NCBI GenBank assembly: GCA_964636665.1
Contig: CAZWVT010000006.1
Span: 1-64,000 of the forward strand
Reading direction: 5' to 3'
Length of the DNA: 64,000 nt
From: JAAYLC01 sp964636665
GTDB lineage: Bacteria > Bacteroidota > Bacteroidia > Flavobacteriales > Flavobacteriaceae
Below are positions 52,001 to 60,564 of the stretch, piece after piece (position 1 is the stretch's first letter; each line of letters opens with the position of its first letter). Position numbers and translations under genes: made by a program. The notes beneath the pieces are model-generated. The model was not told where the DNA came from and did no database searches. It was given only the letters and a program-made list of their open reading frames with translations.

Positions 52001-53332
52001 AGGCGCACGGTTTAACAATACCGGATGTCCTTTTAATACATTTTCAAGAATGTCCCAAACTACAGGTTCTTTTTTATCGATAATTTTCTTAGCCGATTTT
52101 ACGGTTTTTACGATTCCGCGTTCTATCAGCTTACGGATTACAAAAGGCTTATAAAGTTCTGCCGCCATGTCTTTCGGAATTCCGCACTCGTATAATTTCA
52201 ATTCCGGACCTACTACAATTACCGAACGTGCTGAGTAATCCACACGTTTTCCTAATAAGTTCTGACGGAAACGTCCTTGTTTTCCTTTTAATGAATCCGA
52301 TAAAGATTTTAACGGACGGTTGCTGTCGGTTTTAACTGCGGAAGATTTTCTTGTGTTGTCAAACAAAGAATCTACTGCTTCCTGAAGCATTCGTTTTTCG
52401 TTTCGCAAGATAACTTCCGGAGCTTTGATTTCCATCAATCGCTTTAAACGATTGTTTCGGATAATCACGCGGCGGTATAAATCGTTCAAATCGGAAGTAG
52501 CAAATCTTCCTCCGTCAAGTGGCACTAACGGACGCAATTCCGGTGGAATAATCGGAACAACTTTCATAATCATCCACTCCGGCTTGTTTTCACGTTGTGC
52601 GTTAGCATCTCGGAAAGATTCCACTACTTGCAAGCGTTTCAGAGCTTCTGTTTTTCGTTGTTTTGAAGTCTCGTTGTTTGCTTTGTGGCGAAGTTCAAAT
52701 GACAATTCGTCTAAATCCAAACGCTGTAATAAATCAATCAGACATTCAGCTCCCATTTTAGCGATAAACTTATTGGGATCTGTCTCTTCTAAATATTGAT
52801 TTTCTTGTGGAAGCGAATCGATTATCGCAAGGTATTCTTCTTCGGTTAAGAAATCTAACTTATTTACTTCTTCTCCATCTTCGTATTTCGCAATTCCCGG
52901 CTGAATTACCACATATCTTTCGTAATAAATAATCATGTCCAATTTTTTGGACGGCAATCCTAGCAAATAACCAATTTTGTTAGGAAGACTTCTAAAGTAC
53001 CAGATATGCGCTACAGGAACCACAAGGTTAATATGTCCTACACGATCTCTACGTACTTTCTTTTCCGTTACTTCCACACCGCATCGGTCACAAACAATTC
53101 CTTTATAACGGATTCTTTTATACTTACCACAGGCGCATTCATAATCCTTGACCGGACCAAATATGCGCTCACAGAAAAGACCGTCACGCTCGGGTTTGTG
53201 CGTGCGGTAATTTATCGTTTCGGGTTTAAGTACTTCTCCTCTGGATTCGGCAAGAATCGTTTCGGGAGAAGCTAAACCAATAGAAATTTTATTAAATTTC
53301 TGTACTGTGTTTTCTTTATTTCTGTTCATCAT
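49031..53332 (-). CDS. rpoC: DNA-directed RNA polymerase subunit beta'
   Basis: The 1433-residue subunit has the N-terminal zinc site (CACGKYKRIRYKGIVCDRCG, about 63-82). The absolutely conserved NADFDGDQMAVH binds the catalytic magnesium. The trigger-loop and bridge-helix region (GSRGSKEQ-like: DSGARGSKEQIRQLTGMRGLM, in part) and the second zinc site (CEAKQGICAQCYGRNLA) follow. It is the catalytic half of RNA polymerase. The start at 53332 (MMNRNKENTVQ) is chosen because the in-frame extension to 53395 would overlap a hairpin and is not seen in the family. It lies 90 bp after rpoB. Confidence 0.96.
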   Translation of the reverse strand: MMNRNKENTVQKFNKISIGLASPETILAESRGEVLKPETINYRTHKPERDGLFCERIFGPVKDYECACGKYKRIRYKGIVCDRCGVEVTEKKVRRDRVGHINLVVPVAHIWYFRSLPNKIGYLLGLPSKKLDMIIYYERYVVIQPGIAKYEDGEEVNKLDFLTEEEYLAIIDSLPQENQYLEETDPNKFIAKMGAECLIDLLQRLDLDELSFELRHKANNETSKQRKTEALKRLQVVESFRDANAQRENKPEWMIMKVVPIIPPELRPLVPLDGGRFATSDLNDLYRRVIIRNNRLKRLMEIKAPEVILRNEKRMLQEAVDSLFDNTRKSSAVKTDSNRPLKSLSDSLKGKQGRFRQNLLGKRVDYSARSVIVVGPELKLYECGIPKDMAAELYKPFVIRKLIERGIVKTVKSAKKIIDKKEPVVWDILENVLKGHPVLLNRAPTLHRLGIQAFQPKLIEGKAIQLHPLVCTAFNADFDGDQMAVHLPLGPEAILEAQLLMLASHNILNPANGSPVAVPSQDMVLGLYYMTKMRKSTPEHPVKGEGLVFYSPEEAIIAYNEQKVDLNAEIKIRTQDLNDEGELVKKIVTTTLGRVLFNEKVPVEAGFVNEVLTKKSLRDIIGVILNLTDVPTTAEFLDEIKDLGYKFAFEGGLSFNLGDIIIPEEKITLIEAANEQVDSIMGSYNMGLITNNERYNQVIDVWTATNAELTELSMRRIREDQQGFNSVYMMLDSGARGSKEQIRQLTGMRGLMAKPKKSSVGGGEIIENPILSNFKEGLSILEYFISTHGARKGLADTALKTADAGYLTRRLVDVSQDVIINEEDCGTLRGIEVSALKKNEEVVETLGSRIIGRTVLNDVVDPLTKEVIIEAGEQVSERIAAKIELSPIETVEVRSALACEAKQGICAQCYGRNLATNKMVQIGEAVGVVAAQSIGEPGTQLTLRTFHVGGIAGNISEQNKVVAKFDGRAEIEDLKTVKGEDTQGNQAEIVISRTSEVKLVDKNTGITLSTNNIPYGATLFIKNGATVKKGDVICSWDPYNGVIISEFAGKVQYENITQGVTYQVEIDEQTGFQEKVISESRDKKKIPSLLILGKNDEVIRSYNLPVGAHIMVNDNDQISVGKVLVKIPRRSAKTGDITGGLPRVTELFEARNPSNPAVVSEIDGVVSFGKIKRGNREIIVESKFGELKKYLVKLSNQILVQENDFVRAGMALSDGSITPEDILRIKGPSAVQQYLVNEVQEVYRLQGVKINDKHFEVVVRQMMRKVQIVDPGDTIFLEDQLVHKDDFINENDKIYGMKVVENAGDSENLKEGQILTAHALRDENSLLKRNDKVLVEARDAIPATATPILQGITRASLQTKSFISAASFQETTKVLNEAAVAGKVDYLEGLKENVIVGHKIPAGTGLRKYDSIIVGSKEELEQMNRMKQEVNYN

Positions 53333-53394
53333 TGTTGTAAAATAAACGTTGTTGTAAAAATTGAAACCATTTCTGATTTCTAAGGATGAAAGCA

Positions 53395-53414
53395 ACCTGC
53401 TCCGCAGAGCAGGT
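53395..53414 (-). promoter_or_regulatory. Hairpin between rpoB and rpoC
   Basis: An 8-bp perfect stem (ACCTGCTC pairing with GAGCAGGT) with a 4-base loop starts 9 bases after the rpoB stop. It has no T-run, so it is more likely a processing or stability element than a terminator. Confidence 0.5.
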
Positions 53415-53422
53415 ATGTTTTG

Positions 53423-56400
53423 TTATTCTTCCAATCTAATATCCAAACCGAGTCCTTTCAATTCGTGCATAAGTACGTTGAAAGATTCGGGAAGTCCCGG
53501 TTCAGGCATGGTTTCACCTTTTACGATGGCCTCGTAAGTTTTGGCTCTTCCGATAACATCATCAGATTTTACTGTCAGTATTTCCCGAAGGGTGCTTGAT
53601 GCTCCATAAGCTTCCAATGCCCATACCTCCATTTCTCCAAAACGCTGACCTCCAAATTGGGCTTTACCACCAAGAGGTTGCTGCGTAATAAGTGAGTATG
53701 GTCCGATAGAACGCGAGTGCATCTTGTCATCCACCATATGTCCGAGTTTCAACATATAAATTACACCAACAGTAGCAGGCTGATCAAATCGTTTTCCGGT
53801 ACCTCCATCATATAAGTAGGAATGTCCGAATCTCGGGATTCCTGCCTCATCTGTAAACTGATTGATATCATCAATTTCTGCACCGTCAAATATTGGAGTT
53901 GCAAACTTTTTGTTAAGTTTTTGACCTGCCCAGCCCAATACAGTCTCGTAGATTTGTCCGATGTTCATTCGCGAAGGAACTCCAAGCGGATTCAATACGA
54001 TTTCTACCGGGGTACCATCCTCTAAGAATGGCATGTCTTCTTCTCTAACAATTCGAGCTACAATACCTTTATTTCCGTGACGTCCTGCCATCTTATCTCC
54101 TACTTTCAGTTTTCGTTTTTTAGCAACGTAAACCTTTGCAAGTTTTAAGATTCCGGAAGGAAGTTCATCTCCTACAGAAATGGTGAATTTCTCTCTCCTT
54201 AAGTTTCCTTGAAGGTCGTTTTCTTTAATTTTATAATTGTGCATCAAATCTGCAACAAGTCGATTGGTTGCTGCATCCACAGTCCAATTTCCTAGGAGAT
54301 GCGTATATTCATCAACTGCATCCAACATTTTAAGTGTAAATTTCTTTCCTTTAGGGAAGATAACCTCACCTCTGTCATTGGTAACTCCTTGGGATGTTTT
54401 TCCTCCGACTATTGCAAAGAGTTTTTCAACCAAAACATCTTTTAAAGCTACGAATTTTGCTTCGTATTTTGCTTCAAGTTCTGCGATGTCCTCCTTGTCT
54501 TTTGCACGTCTTCTCTTATCTTTTATGGCACGAGAGAAAAGTTTTTTGTCAATAATTACTCCACTTAACGATGGCGGTGCTTTTAATGATGCATCTTTTA
54601 CATCTCCTGCTTTATCTCCAAAAATGGCACGTAGTAATTTCTCCTCCGGAGTCGGATCACTTTCTCCTTTCGGAGTGATTTTTCCAATTAAAATGTCTCC
54701 CGGTTTTACTTCGGCTCCAATTCTAATCATTCCGTTTTCATCCAATTCTTTGGTAGCATCTTCCGATACGTTTGGAATGTCGTTGGTCAATTCTTCGTTA
54801 CCCAATTTAGTATCTCGTACTTCAAGTGCATACTCATCAATATGAATAGACGTGAAAATGTCTTCGCGAACAACTTTTTCAGAAATTACAATTGCATCTT
54901 CGAAATTGTATCCTTTCCAAGGCATAAATGCAACTTTCATATTACGTCCAAGTGCAAGTTCACCGTTTTGAGTTGCATAACCCTCACACAATACTTGACC
55001 TTTTTTAACGCGATCGCCTTTTCTGACAATCGGTTTTAGGTTGATACAAGTACTCTGATTCGTCTTGCGGAATTTGATTAAGTTATAAGTTTTTGAATCT
55101 CCTTCAAAACTTACCAATCTTTCATCATCCGTACGGTCATATTTGATTGTAATCTGATTTGCATCGACATATTCTACGACCCCTTCTCTTTCAGCATTAA
55201 TCAAAATACGGCTGTCAGTTGCAATTTGTCGTTCAAGACCGGTTCCAACAATAGGTGCATCTGCGACCAAAAGTGGTACAGCCTGACGCATCATATTAGA
55301 TCCCATCAAAGCACGGTTTGCATCATCATGCTCCAAAAACGGTATCAATGAAGCCGAAATTGAGGCAATTTGATTTGGTGCAACATCGATGTAATTAAGC
55401 GTTCCCGGTTCTACCAACGGAAAGTCACCTTCCATTCGCGCAACGACTCTTTCTCTTTCTATAAGTCCATCATCAGCAATTGGGATATTCGCTTGTGCGA
55501 TGTGCATATCCTCTTCCTCTTCTGCTGAAAGGTAAACGGGAGCGTTTTTAATGTCTATTTTCCCCTCTTCAACCTTGCGATAAGGTGTTTCAATAAATCC
55601 GAGATTGTTCACTTTTGCATAAACAGAAAGTGAAGAAATCAGACCAATATTCGGTCCTTCCGGAGTTTCAATAGGGCACAATCTTCCATAGTGTGTATAG
55701 TGAACGTCTCTCACTTCAAATCCGGCTCTTTCTCTTGAAAGTCCTCCCGGTCCTAATGCCGAAAGTCGTCTTTTATGAGTAATTTCTGCCAATGGATTTG
55801 TCTGATCCATAAATTGAGACAACTGATTGGTCCCAAAGAATGAGTTAATTACAGAAGAAAGTGTTTTGGCGTTAATCAAATCAATGGGAGTAAACACCTC
55901 ATTGTCACGCACGTTCATACGTTCGCGAATGGTACGTGCCATACGAGCCAATCCGACACCGAATTGCTGGGATAATTGCTCACCAACAGTACGAACGCGG
56001 CGATTACTTAAGTGGTCGATGTCATCAATCTCTGCCTTTGAATTAATCAATTCAATTAGATACTTCACGATGGTGATGATATCTTCCTTGGTAAGCACTT
56101 GCTTTTCCATAGGGATATCAAGACCTAATTTTTTATTCATTCTGTACCGTCCTACCTCACCTAAATTGTAACGTTGGTCACTAAAGAAAAGTTTGTGGAT
56201 AATTCCACGTGCAGTTTCCTCGTCTGGCGGTTCGGCATTACGTAATTGTCTGTAAATGTGTTCCACCGCTTCTTTTTCAGAGTTGGTAGGGTCTTTTTGC
56301 AACGTATTGTGAATAATGGCGTAATCGGCCATTTGGTTGTCTTCTTTATGAAGTAAAATCGTCTTCGTTCCGGAATCGATTATTTCTTCAATATGAAATT

Positions 56401-57232
56401 TTTCCAATACAGTATCTCTATCCAAGATGATTTCGTTACGTTCAATAGAAACCACTTCACCTGTATCTTCATCTACAAAATCTTCGTGCCAAGTTTTAAG
56501 GACACGAGCTGCAAGTGTTCGACCAATATATTTTTTTAATCCGGTTTTGGTAGCTTTTACTTCTTCGGCCAGATCGAAAATTTCCAAGATATCTTTATCT
56601 CTTTCAAATCCGATAGCTCTAAAAAGCGTAGTTACGGGTAATTTTTTCTTACGGTCGATATAAGCGTACATAACGCTATTAATATCGGTTGCAAATTCAA
56701 TCCAAGAACCTTTAAAAGGAATTACTCTTGCTGAATATAATTTGGTTCCGTTAGCGTGAAAAGATTGTCCGAAGAAAACTCCCGGAGATCTGTGTAATTG
56801 CGACACAACGATACGTTCTGCACCATTGATACAAAATGTACCGCTTGGTGTCATATAAGGTATGGTACCCAGATACACGTCTTGTACAATCGTTTCAAAA
56901 TCTTCGTGTTCTTCATCTGTACAATACAGTTTCAATCTCGCCTTAAGCGGTACGCTATAGGTAAGACCTCGTTCTATACATTCTTGGATGGAGTACCTTG
57001 GCGGGTCTACGAAATAATCTAAGAATTCCAGAACAAACTGGTTTCGGGTATCGGTAATGGGGAAGTTTTCTAAGAATGTTTTATATAAACCTTCTTGACT
57101 TCTTTCTTCTGATTTAGTTTCCAATTGAAAAAAATCTTGAAAAGATTTAATTTGGATATCTAAAAAATCCGGGTAATCGGGTTTGTGTTTTACAGAAGAA
57201 AAATTCAATCTTTCAGTTTGCGTTGCTGACAT
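53423..57232 (-). CDS. rpoB: DNA-directed RNA polymerase subunit beta
   Basis: The 1269-residue subunit begins MSATQTERLNFSSVKHKPDY and follows the beta-subunit order. The rifamycin pocket FFGTNQLSQFMDQTNPLAE and HKRRLSALGPGGLSRERAGF carries no visible resistance-type change at the common positions. The GHPEVL-like clamp contacts and KMAGRHGNKGIVA, which contacts the nascent RNA, are present. It ends with LKGLGLDIRLEE. It forms the catalytic core with RpoC. A 138-bp gap holding a strong hairpin separates it from rplL. Confidence 0.96.
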   Translation of the reverse strand: MSATQTERLNFSSVKHKPDYPDFLDIQIKSFQDFFQLETKSEERSQEGLYKTFLENFPITDTRNQFVLEFLDYFVDPPRYSIQECIERGLTYSVPLKARLKLYCTDEEHEDFETIVQDVYLGTIPYMTPSGTFCINGAERIVVSQLHRSPGVFFGQSFHANGTKLYSARVIPFKGSWIEFATDINSVMYAYIDRKKKLPVTTLFRAIGFERDKDILEIFDLAEEVKATKTGLKKYIGRTLAARVLKTWHEDFVDEDTGEVVSIERNEIILDRDTVLEKFHIEEIIDSGTKTILLHKEDNQMADYAIIHNTLQKDPTNSEKEAVEHIYRQLRNAEPPDEETARGIIHKLFFSDQRYNLGEVGRYRMNKKLGLDIPMEKQVLTKEDIITIVKYLIELINSKAEIDDIDHLSNRRVRTVGEQLSQQFGVGLARMARTIRERMNVRDNEVFTPIDLINAKTLSSVINSFFGTNQLSQFMDQTNPLAEITHKRRLSALGPGGLSRERAGFEVRDVHYTHYGRLCPIETPEGPNIGLISSLSVYAKVNNLGFIETPYRKVEEGKIDIKNAPVYLSAEEEEDMHIAQANIPIADDGLIERERVVARMEGDFPLVEPGTLNYIDVAPNQIASISASLIPFLEHDDANRALMGSNMMRQAVPLLVADAPIVGTGLERQIATDSRILINAEREGVVEYVDANQITIKYDRTDDERLVSFEGDSKTYNLIKFRKTNQSTCINLKPIVRKGDRVKKGQVLCEGYATQNGELALGRNMKVAFMPWKGYNFEDAIVISEKVVREDIFTSIHIDEYALEVRDTKLGNEELTNDIPNVSEDATKELDENGMIRIGAEVKPGDILIGKITPKGESDPTPEEKLLRAIFGDKAGDVKDASLKAPPSLSGVIIDKKLFSRAIKDKRRRAKDKEDIAELEAKYEAKFVALKDVLVEKLFAIVGGKTSQGVTNDRGEVIFPKGKKFTLKMLDAVDEYTHLLGNWTVDAATNRLVADLMHNYKIKENDLQGNLRREKFTISVGDELPSGILKLAKVYVAKKRKLKVGDKMAGRHGNKGIVARIVREEDMPFLEDGTPVEIVLNPLGVPSRMNIGQIYETVLGWAGQKLNKKFATPIFDGAEIDDINQFTDEAGIPRFGHSYLYDGGTGKRFDQPATVGVIYMLKLGHMVDDKMHSRSIGPYSLITQQPLGGKAQFGGQRFGEMEVWALEAYGASSTLREILTVKSDDVIGRAKTYEAIVKGETMPEPGLPESFNVLMHELKGLGLDIRLEE

Positions 57233-57306
57233 CTATGGACGGAATTTTAATTAAAAATGATAAATAAAAACGTATAAAAAGATTTTAACCATTATATACG
57301 CAAAAT

Positions 57307-57347
57307 GGTTTAGGTCTTCCCAATCAATTTATCGGGAGACCTAAACC
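57307..57347 (-). promoter_or_regulatory. Strong hairpin in the rplL-rpoB junction
   Basis: GGTTTAGGTCTTCCC (57307-57321) pairs with GGGAGACCTAAACC (57334-57347) with one bulged base, a 14-bp stem. On the minus strand ATTTTGCG follows, not a full T-run. This resembles a partial attenuator or RNase III-type processing site that would set the ratio of L7/L12 to RNA polymerase, as known for E. coli at this junction. Confidence 0.65.
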
Positions 57348-57370
57348 TTAGCCTTTTGCTTTATTGCTTG

Positions 57371-57751
57371 TTATTTAAGCTCAACCTCTGCTCCAGCTTC
57401 TTCTAATTGAGATTTAAGTGAATTTGCTTCGTCTTTAGAAACACCTTCTTTAATTGGAGACGGAGCATTGTCAACTAATTCTTTAGCTTCTTTTAGTCCA
57501 ACACCGGTAAGTTCTTTAACCAATTTAACTACTGCTAATTTGGAACCACCGGCAGCTTTAAGAATTACGTCGAATTCGGTTTGCTCTTCAGCAGCTTCAC
57601 CACCATCTCCTCCGGCGGCTCCGGCAGCTACAGCTACAGCTGCTGCTGCAGGCTCAATACCGTACTCCTCTTTTAGTATTTCGGCTAACTCATTAACTTC
57701 TTTTACAGTTAGGTTAACCAATTGTTCTGCGAAATCTTTCAAATCTGCCAT
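57371..57751 (-). CDS. rplL: Ribosomal protein L7/L12
   Basis: The 126-residue stalk protein has the N-terminal dimer helices (MADLKDFAEQLVNLTVKEVNELAEIL, in part), an alanine/glycine-rich hinge (about 34-55) and the conserved C-terminal domain (VILKAAGGSKLAVVKLVKEL, then GLKEAKELVDNAP). It recruits GTPase translation factors to the 50S subunit. It lies 66 bp after rplJ and 138 bp before rpoB. Confidence 0.96.
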   Translation of the reverse strand: MADLKDFAEQLVNLTVKEVNELAEILKEEYGIEPAAAAVAVAAGAAGGDGGEAAEEQTEFDVILKAAGGSKLAVVKLVKELTGVGLKEAKELVDNAPSPIKEGVSKDEANSLKSQLEEAGAEVELK

Positions 57752-57817
57752 TTCTATCGTTTTTAAAATAAATTTGTGTTTATACTTGTTTTTAATTAGT
57801 GCTTAATGCGTGTAAAA

Positions 57818-58339
57818 TCAACCTTCTTTTTCAGATAGGGTTTTAAGAATTCCTGCAAGTTTGCCTCCACCTGATTTAAGCGCGGAGATAACATTTTTAG
57901 CAGGCGACTGTAACAATCCGACAATTTCTCCAATCAATTCGTCTTTCGATTTTAACGCTACCAGACTATCGAGTTGATTGTCACCGATGAAAACAGCCTC
58001 TTGAATATAAGCTCCTTTCAATAGGGGTTTATCAGATTTTTTTCTGAATTCTTTAATTACTTTTGCCGGTGCATTACCAACTTCAGCAATCATAATGGAA
58101 GTATTACCATTAAGGGTGCTTGGTAAATCTCCGAAATCTTTATCCGAGCCTTCCATTGCTTTTTTAAGCAATGTGTTTTTTACTACGGACAACTGTACTC
58201 CGGCTTTAAAGCACGCTCTTCTAAGGTTGGTTGTACTTCCTGCATCTAGACCTGAGATATCTGCCAAATAAATATTGTTATTATCGGCTAACTGGGCAGT
58301 TAAGGTCTCAATTACTTTGGATTTTTCTTCTCTTGTCAT
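57818..58339 (-). CDS. rplJ: Ribosomal protein L10
   Basis: The 173-residue protein starts MTREEKSKVIETL and includes YLADISGLDAGSTTNLRR and GVQLSVVKNTLLKKAM, the L10 core. The C-terminal helix binds L7/L12 dimers. L10 anchors the stalk to 23S rRNA and represses its own mRNA in many bacteria. No L10 leader structure could be assigned in the 16-bp gap after rplA. Confidence 0.95.
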   Translation of the reverse strand: MTREEKSKVIETLTAQLADNNNIYLADISGLDAGSTTNLRRACFKAGVQLSVVKNTLLKKAMEGSDKDFGDLPSTLNGNTSIMIAEVGNAPAKVIKEFRKKSDKPLLKGAYIQEAVFIGDNQLDSLVALKSKDELIGEIVGLLQSPAKNVISALKSGGGKLAGILKTLSEKEG

Positions 58340-58355
58340 AATATCTTACGTTTAA

Positions 58356-59051
58356 CTACTCAGTATATCTTTTGGTATCAATTGCCACAGAAGGACTCAT
58401 AGTGCTAGACATAAAAATACTTTTTATATAAACACCTTTGGCTGCTTGTGGTTTCAATTTTACTAAGGTTGCTATTAATTCTTTAGCGTTATCCGCTATT
58501 TTATCTGCATCAAATGATGCTTTACCGACTGCTGCGTGAATAATACCGGTTTTATCGACTTTAAAATCAATCTTTCCGGCTTTTACTTCAGATACAGCTT
58601 TACCGACTTCCATTGTTACAGTTCCTGTTTTTGGGTTTGGCATTAATCCACGTGGTCCTAAAATTCGTCCAAGCGGACCTAATTTACCCATTACACTAGG
58701 CATCGTTACAATAACATCGACATCTGTCCATCCTCCTTTAATTTTATCGAGGTACTCATCAAGACCCACGTAATCTGCTCCGGCTTCTTTAGCTTCAGCC
58801 TCTTTATCGGGAGTAACCAATGCTAAAACTTTTACGTCTTTACCGGTACCATGTGGAAGGGTTACTACACCGCGAACCATTTGATTCGCCTTACGCGGAT
58901 CCACATTTAAACGTACGGCCAAGTCAACTGAAGCATCAAAATTTACGTTCGTAATTTCTTTTACTAAAGCAGAAGCTTCGGCCAATGTATAGATTTTGTT
59001 TGGTTCAACTTTTGAACGAGCTTCCTTTTGCTTTTTTGTTAATCGTGCCAT
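58356..59051 (-). CDS. rplA: Ribosomal protein L1
   Basis: The 231-residue protein has MARLTKKQKEARSKV at the start, then RLNVDPRKANQMVRGVVTLPHGTGK (in part), LGRILGPRGLMPNPKTGTVT and FMSSTMSPSVAID. All are typical L1 blocks. It binds 23S rRNA at the L1 stalk and often represses the rplK-rplA mRNA. The length is normal. It follows rplK by 21 bp. Confidence 0.96.
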   Translation of the reverse strand: MARLTKKQKEARSKVEPNKIYTLAEASALVKEITNVNFDASVDLAVRLNVDPRKANQMVRGVVTLPHGTGKDVKVLALVTPDKEAEAKEAGADYVGLDEYLDKIKGGWTDVDVIVTMPSVMGKLGPLGRILGPRGLMPNPKTGTVTMEVGKAVSEVKAGKIDFKVDKTGIIHAAVGKASFDADKIADNAKELIATLVKLKPQAAKGVYIKSIFMSSTMSPSVAIDTKRYTE

Positions 59052-59072
59052 TATATAGATTCTTTTTTCAAA

Positions 59073-59510
59073 TTAAAAAGGTGCATCACCTCTTATTTTA
59101 ATTCCCATAGAACGTGCAGTTCCGGCAACCATTTTCATAGCAGATTCAATCGTAAACGAATTGAGGTCGGCCATTTTGTCTTCGGCTATTGCACGTACCT
59201 GATCCCAAGAGATGGTAGCAATCTTTTTTGCATGCGGTTCTCCTGAACCTTTTTTTGCTTTTGCCAATTCAAGTAATTGTACTGCAGCAGGTGGTGTTTT
59301 TACGATAAAATCAAATGATTTATCTTTAAACACGGTAATTACTACAGGCAACACCTTTCCTTGTTTATCTTGAGTTCGTGCATTAAACTGTTTGCAAAAC
59401 TCCATGATATTCACTCCGGCAGCACCTAATGCAGGACCGACCGGCGGTGAAGGATTAGCAGCACCTCCTCGAACTTGCAACTTTACTACTTTACTGACTT
59501 CTTTTGCCAT
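59073..59510 (-). CDS. rplK: Ribosomal protein L11
   Basis: The 145-residue protein has the N-terminal domain with PSPPVGPALGAAGVNIMEFC, and the C-terminal RNA-binding domain ending in MVAGTARSMGIKI. L11 sits at the GTPase centre and is needed for RelA and release-factor function. It lies 76 bp after nusG and 21 bp before rplA. Confidence 0.96.
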   Translation of the reverse strand: MAKEVSKVVKLQVRGGAANPSPPVGPALGAAGVNIMEFCKQFNARTQDKQGKVLPVVITVFKDKSFDFIVKTPPAAVQLLELAKAKKGSGEPHAKKIATISWDQVRAIAEDKMADLNSFTIESAMKMVAGTARSMGIKIRGDAPF

Positions 59511-59586
59511 TGTTCAATTTTTAATGTGGTATTTCTAATGTGGAAGCTAAAGAAATAACCTATTAGGCGTAACAATTAATTTATTT

Positions 59587-60141
59587 TTAAACTTTTTCTA
59601 CTTGCATATAGCTGAGCTCAAGCGGTGTTTTTCTTCCGAAAATTTTCACCATCACCTCCAGCTTGCGTTTTTCTTCGTTAATCTTTTCAACAGTTCCGTT
59701 AAACCCATTGAAAGGTCCGTCGATAACTTTTACGGTTTCACCGACAGTGTACGGAATATTGATACTGTCTTCTTTGATAGACAACTCATCTACTTTTCCG
59801 AGCATACGGTTAACTTCTGATGGTCGCAAAGGCACAGGATCTCCGCCTTTTGTTTCGCCAAGAAAACCAATAACGCCATTAATCGATTTGATAACGTGAG
59901 GAACTTCTCCCTCAAGATATGCCTTAACCATAATGTAGCCGGGAAAATAAACTCGTTCTTTGTTTACCTTTTTACCGTTGCGAATTTGCACTACTTTTTC
60001 TGTTGGCACCAAAACCTGATCGACATAATCATCAAGACCCAATCGTTTTACCTCTGTTTCGATATACGATTTAATCTTGTTTTCCTGACCATTGACCGAC
60101 CGGACTACATACCATTTCTTTGTTCCAATTGTTTCAGGCAT
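59587..60141 (-). CDS. nusG: Transcription elongation/antitermination factor NusG
   Basis: The 184-residue protein has the NGN domain (KWYVVRSVNGQENKIKSYI and VYFPGYIMVKAYL) and a C-terminal KOW domain (GETVKVIDGPFNGFNGTVEKI). It binds the polymerase clamp and links transcription to ribosomal protein S10 or Rho. It starts 2 bp after secE, the standard pairing. Confidence 0.96.
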   Translation of the reverse strand: MPETIGTKKWYVVRSVNGQENKIKSYIETEVKRLGLDDYVDQVLVPTEKVVQIRNGKKVNKERVYFPGYIMVKAYLEGEVPHVIKSINGVIGFLGETKGGDPVPLRPSEVNRMLGKVDELSIKEDSINIPYTVGETVKVIDGPFNGFNGTVEKINEEKRKLEVMVKIFGRKTPLELSYMQVEKV

Positions 60142-60143
60142 TT

Positions 60144-60332
60144 TTAAGACTTAATCCATTGAAAATAAACTCCGATAATCTTACTGAATACGGAATCAAC
60201 TCCCCAAACAGCCAACGCCAACAGCACGGAAAAAACTGCAACTACCACTGTAAGCCTTTGAGCTTCTGACCAAGTTGGCCAAGTCACGTGGTTTTTAAGT
60301 TCGTTGTAAGAATCTGTAATATATTTTACCAT
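60144..60332 (-). CDS. secE: Preprotein translocase subunit SecE
   Basis: The 62-residue short form has a cytoplasmic amphipathic stretch with ELKNHVTWPTWSEAQRLT, the conserved WP-T element, and one transmembrane helix (about 27-48). It clamps SecY. The position between tRNA-Trp and nusG is canonical. Confidence 0.94.
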   Translation of the reverse strand: MVKYITDSYNELKNHVTWPTWSEAQRLTVVVAVFSVLLALAVWGVDSVFSKIIGVYFQWIKS

Positions 60333-60410
60333 TTGTCGTTATCTTGATTGTCAAAATTCAACGATTTTGATATTCTCATTTTGTATTTGTTGACTTTTGG
60401 AGTCGACATG

Positions 60411-60483
60411 CACGGGAGGAGAGACTCGAACTCCCGACACCTGGTTTTGGAGACCAGTGCTCTACCAACTGAGCTACACCCGT
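60411..60483 (-). tRNA. tRNA-Trp (CCA)
   Basis: On the minus strand a full cloverleaf of 73 bases is visible: D arm GCTCAGTTGGTAGAGC, anticodon loop TCTCCAAA with CCA, and T loop GTTCGAGTC. The acceptor stem carries one U-U mismatch (positions 6-67). CCA is not encoded. It lies between tuf and secE. Confidence 0.93.
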
Positions 60484-60513
60484 GTATATATAATCAGAGA
60501 AAATTAAAGCCCA

Positions 60514-60546
60514 AAAGGTATCCACCATTATTGAGCGGACACCTTT
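60514..60546 (-). terminator. Imperfect hairpin after tuf
   Basis: AAAGGTATCC pairs with GGACACCTTT with one mismatch. It begins 18 bases after the tuf stop. The tail on the minus strand is TTGGGCTTTAATTTT, so it may only partly stop transcription before tRNA-Trp. Confidence 0.5.
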
Positions 60547-60564
60547 GAGACTTTATTTATTTGA

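Noticed and set aside
54237..54845. Long plus-strand open frame opposite rpoB (about 200 codons)
   Set aside because: Antisense to a certain gene, serine- and proline-rich shadow of rpoB codon use, with no promoter or family match.
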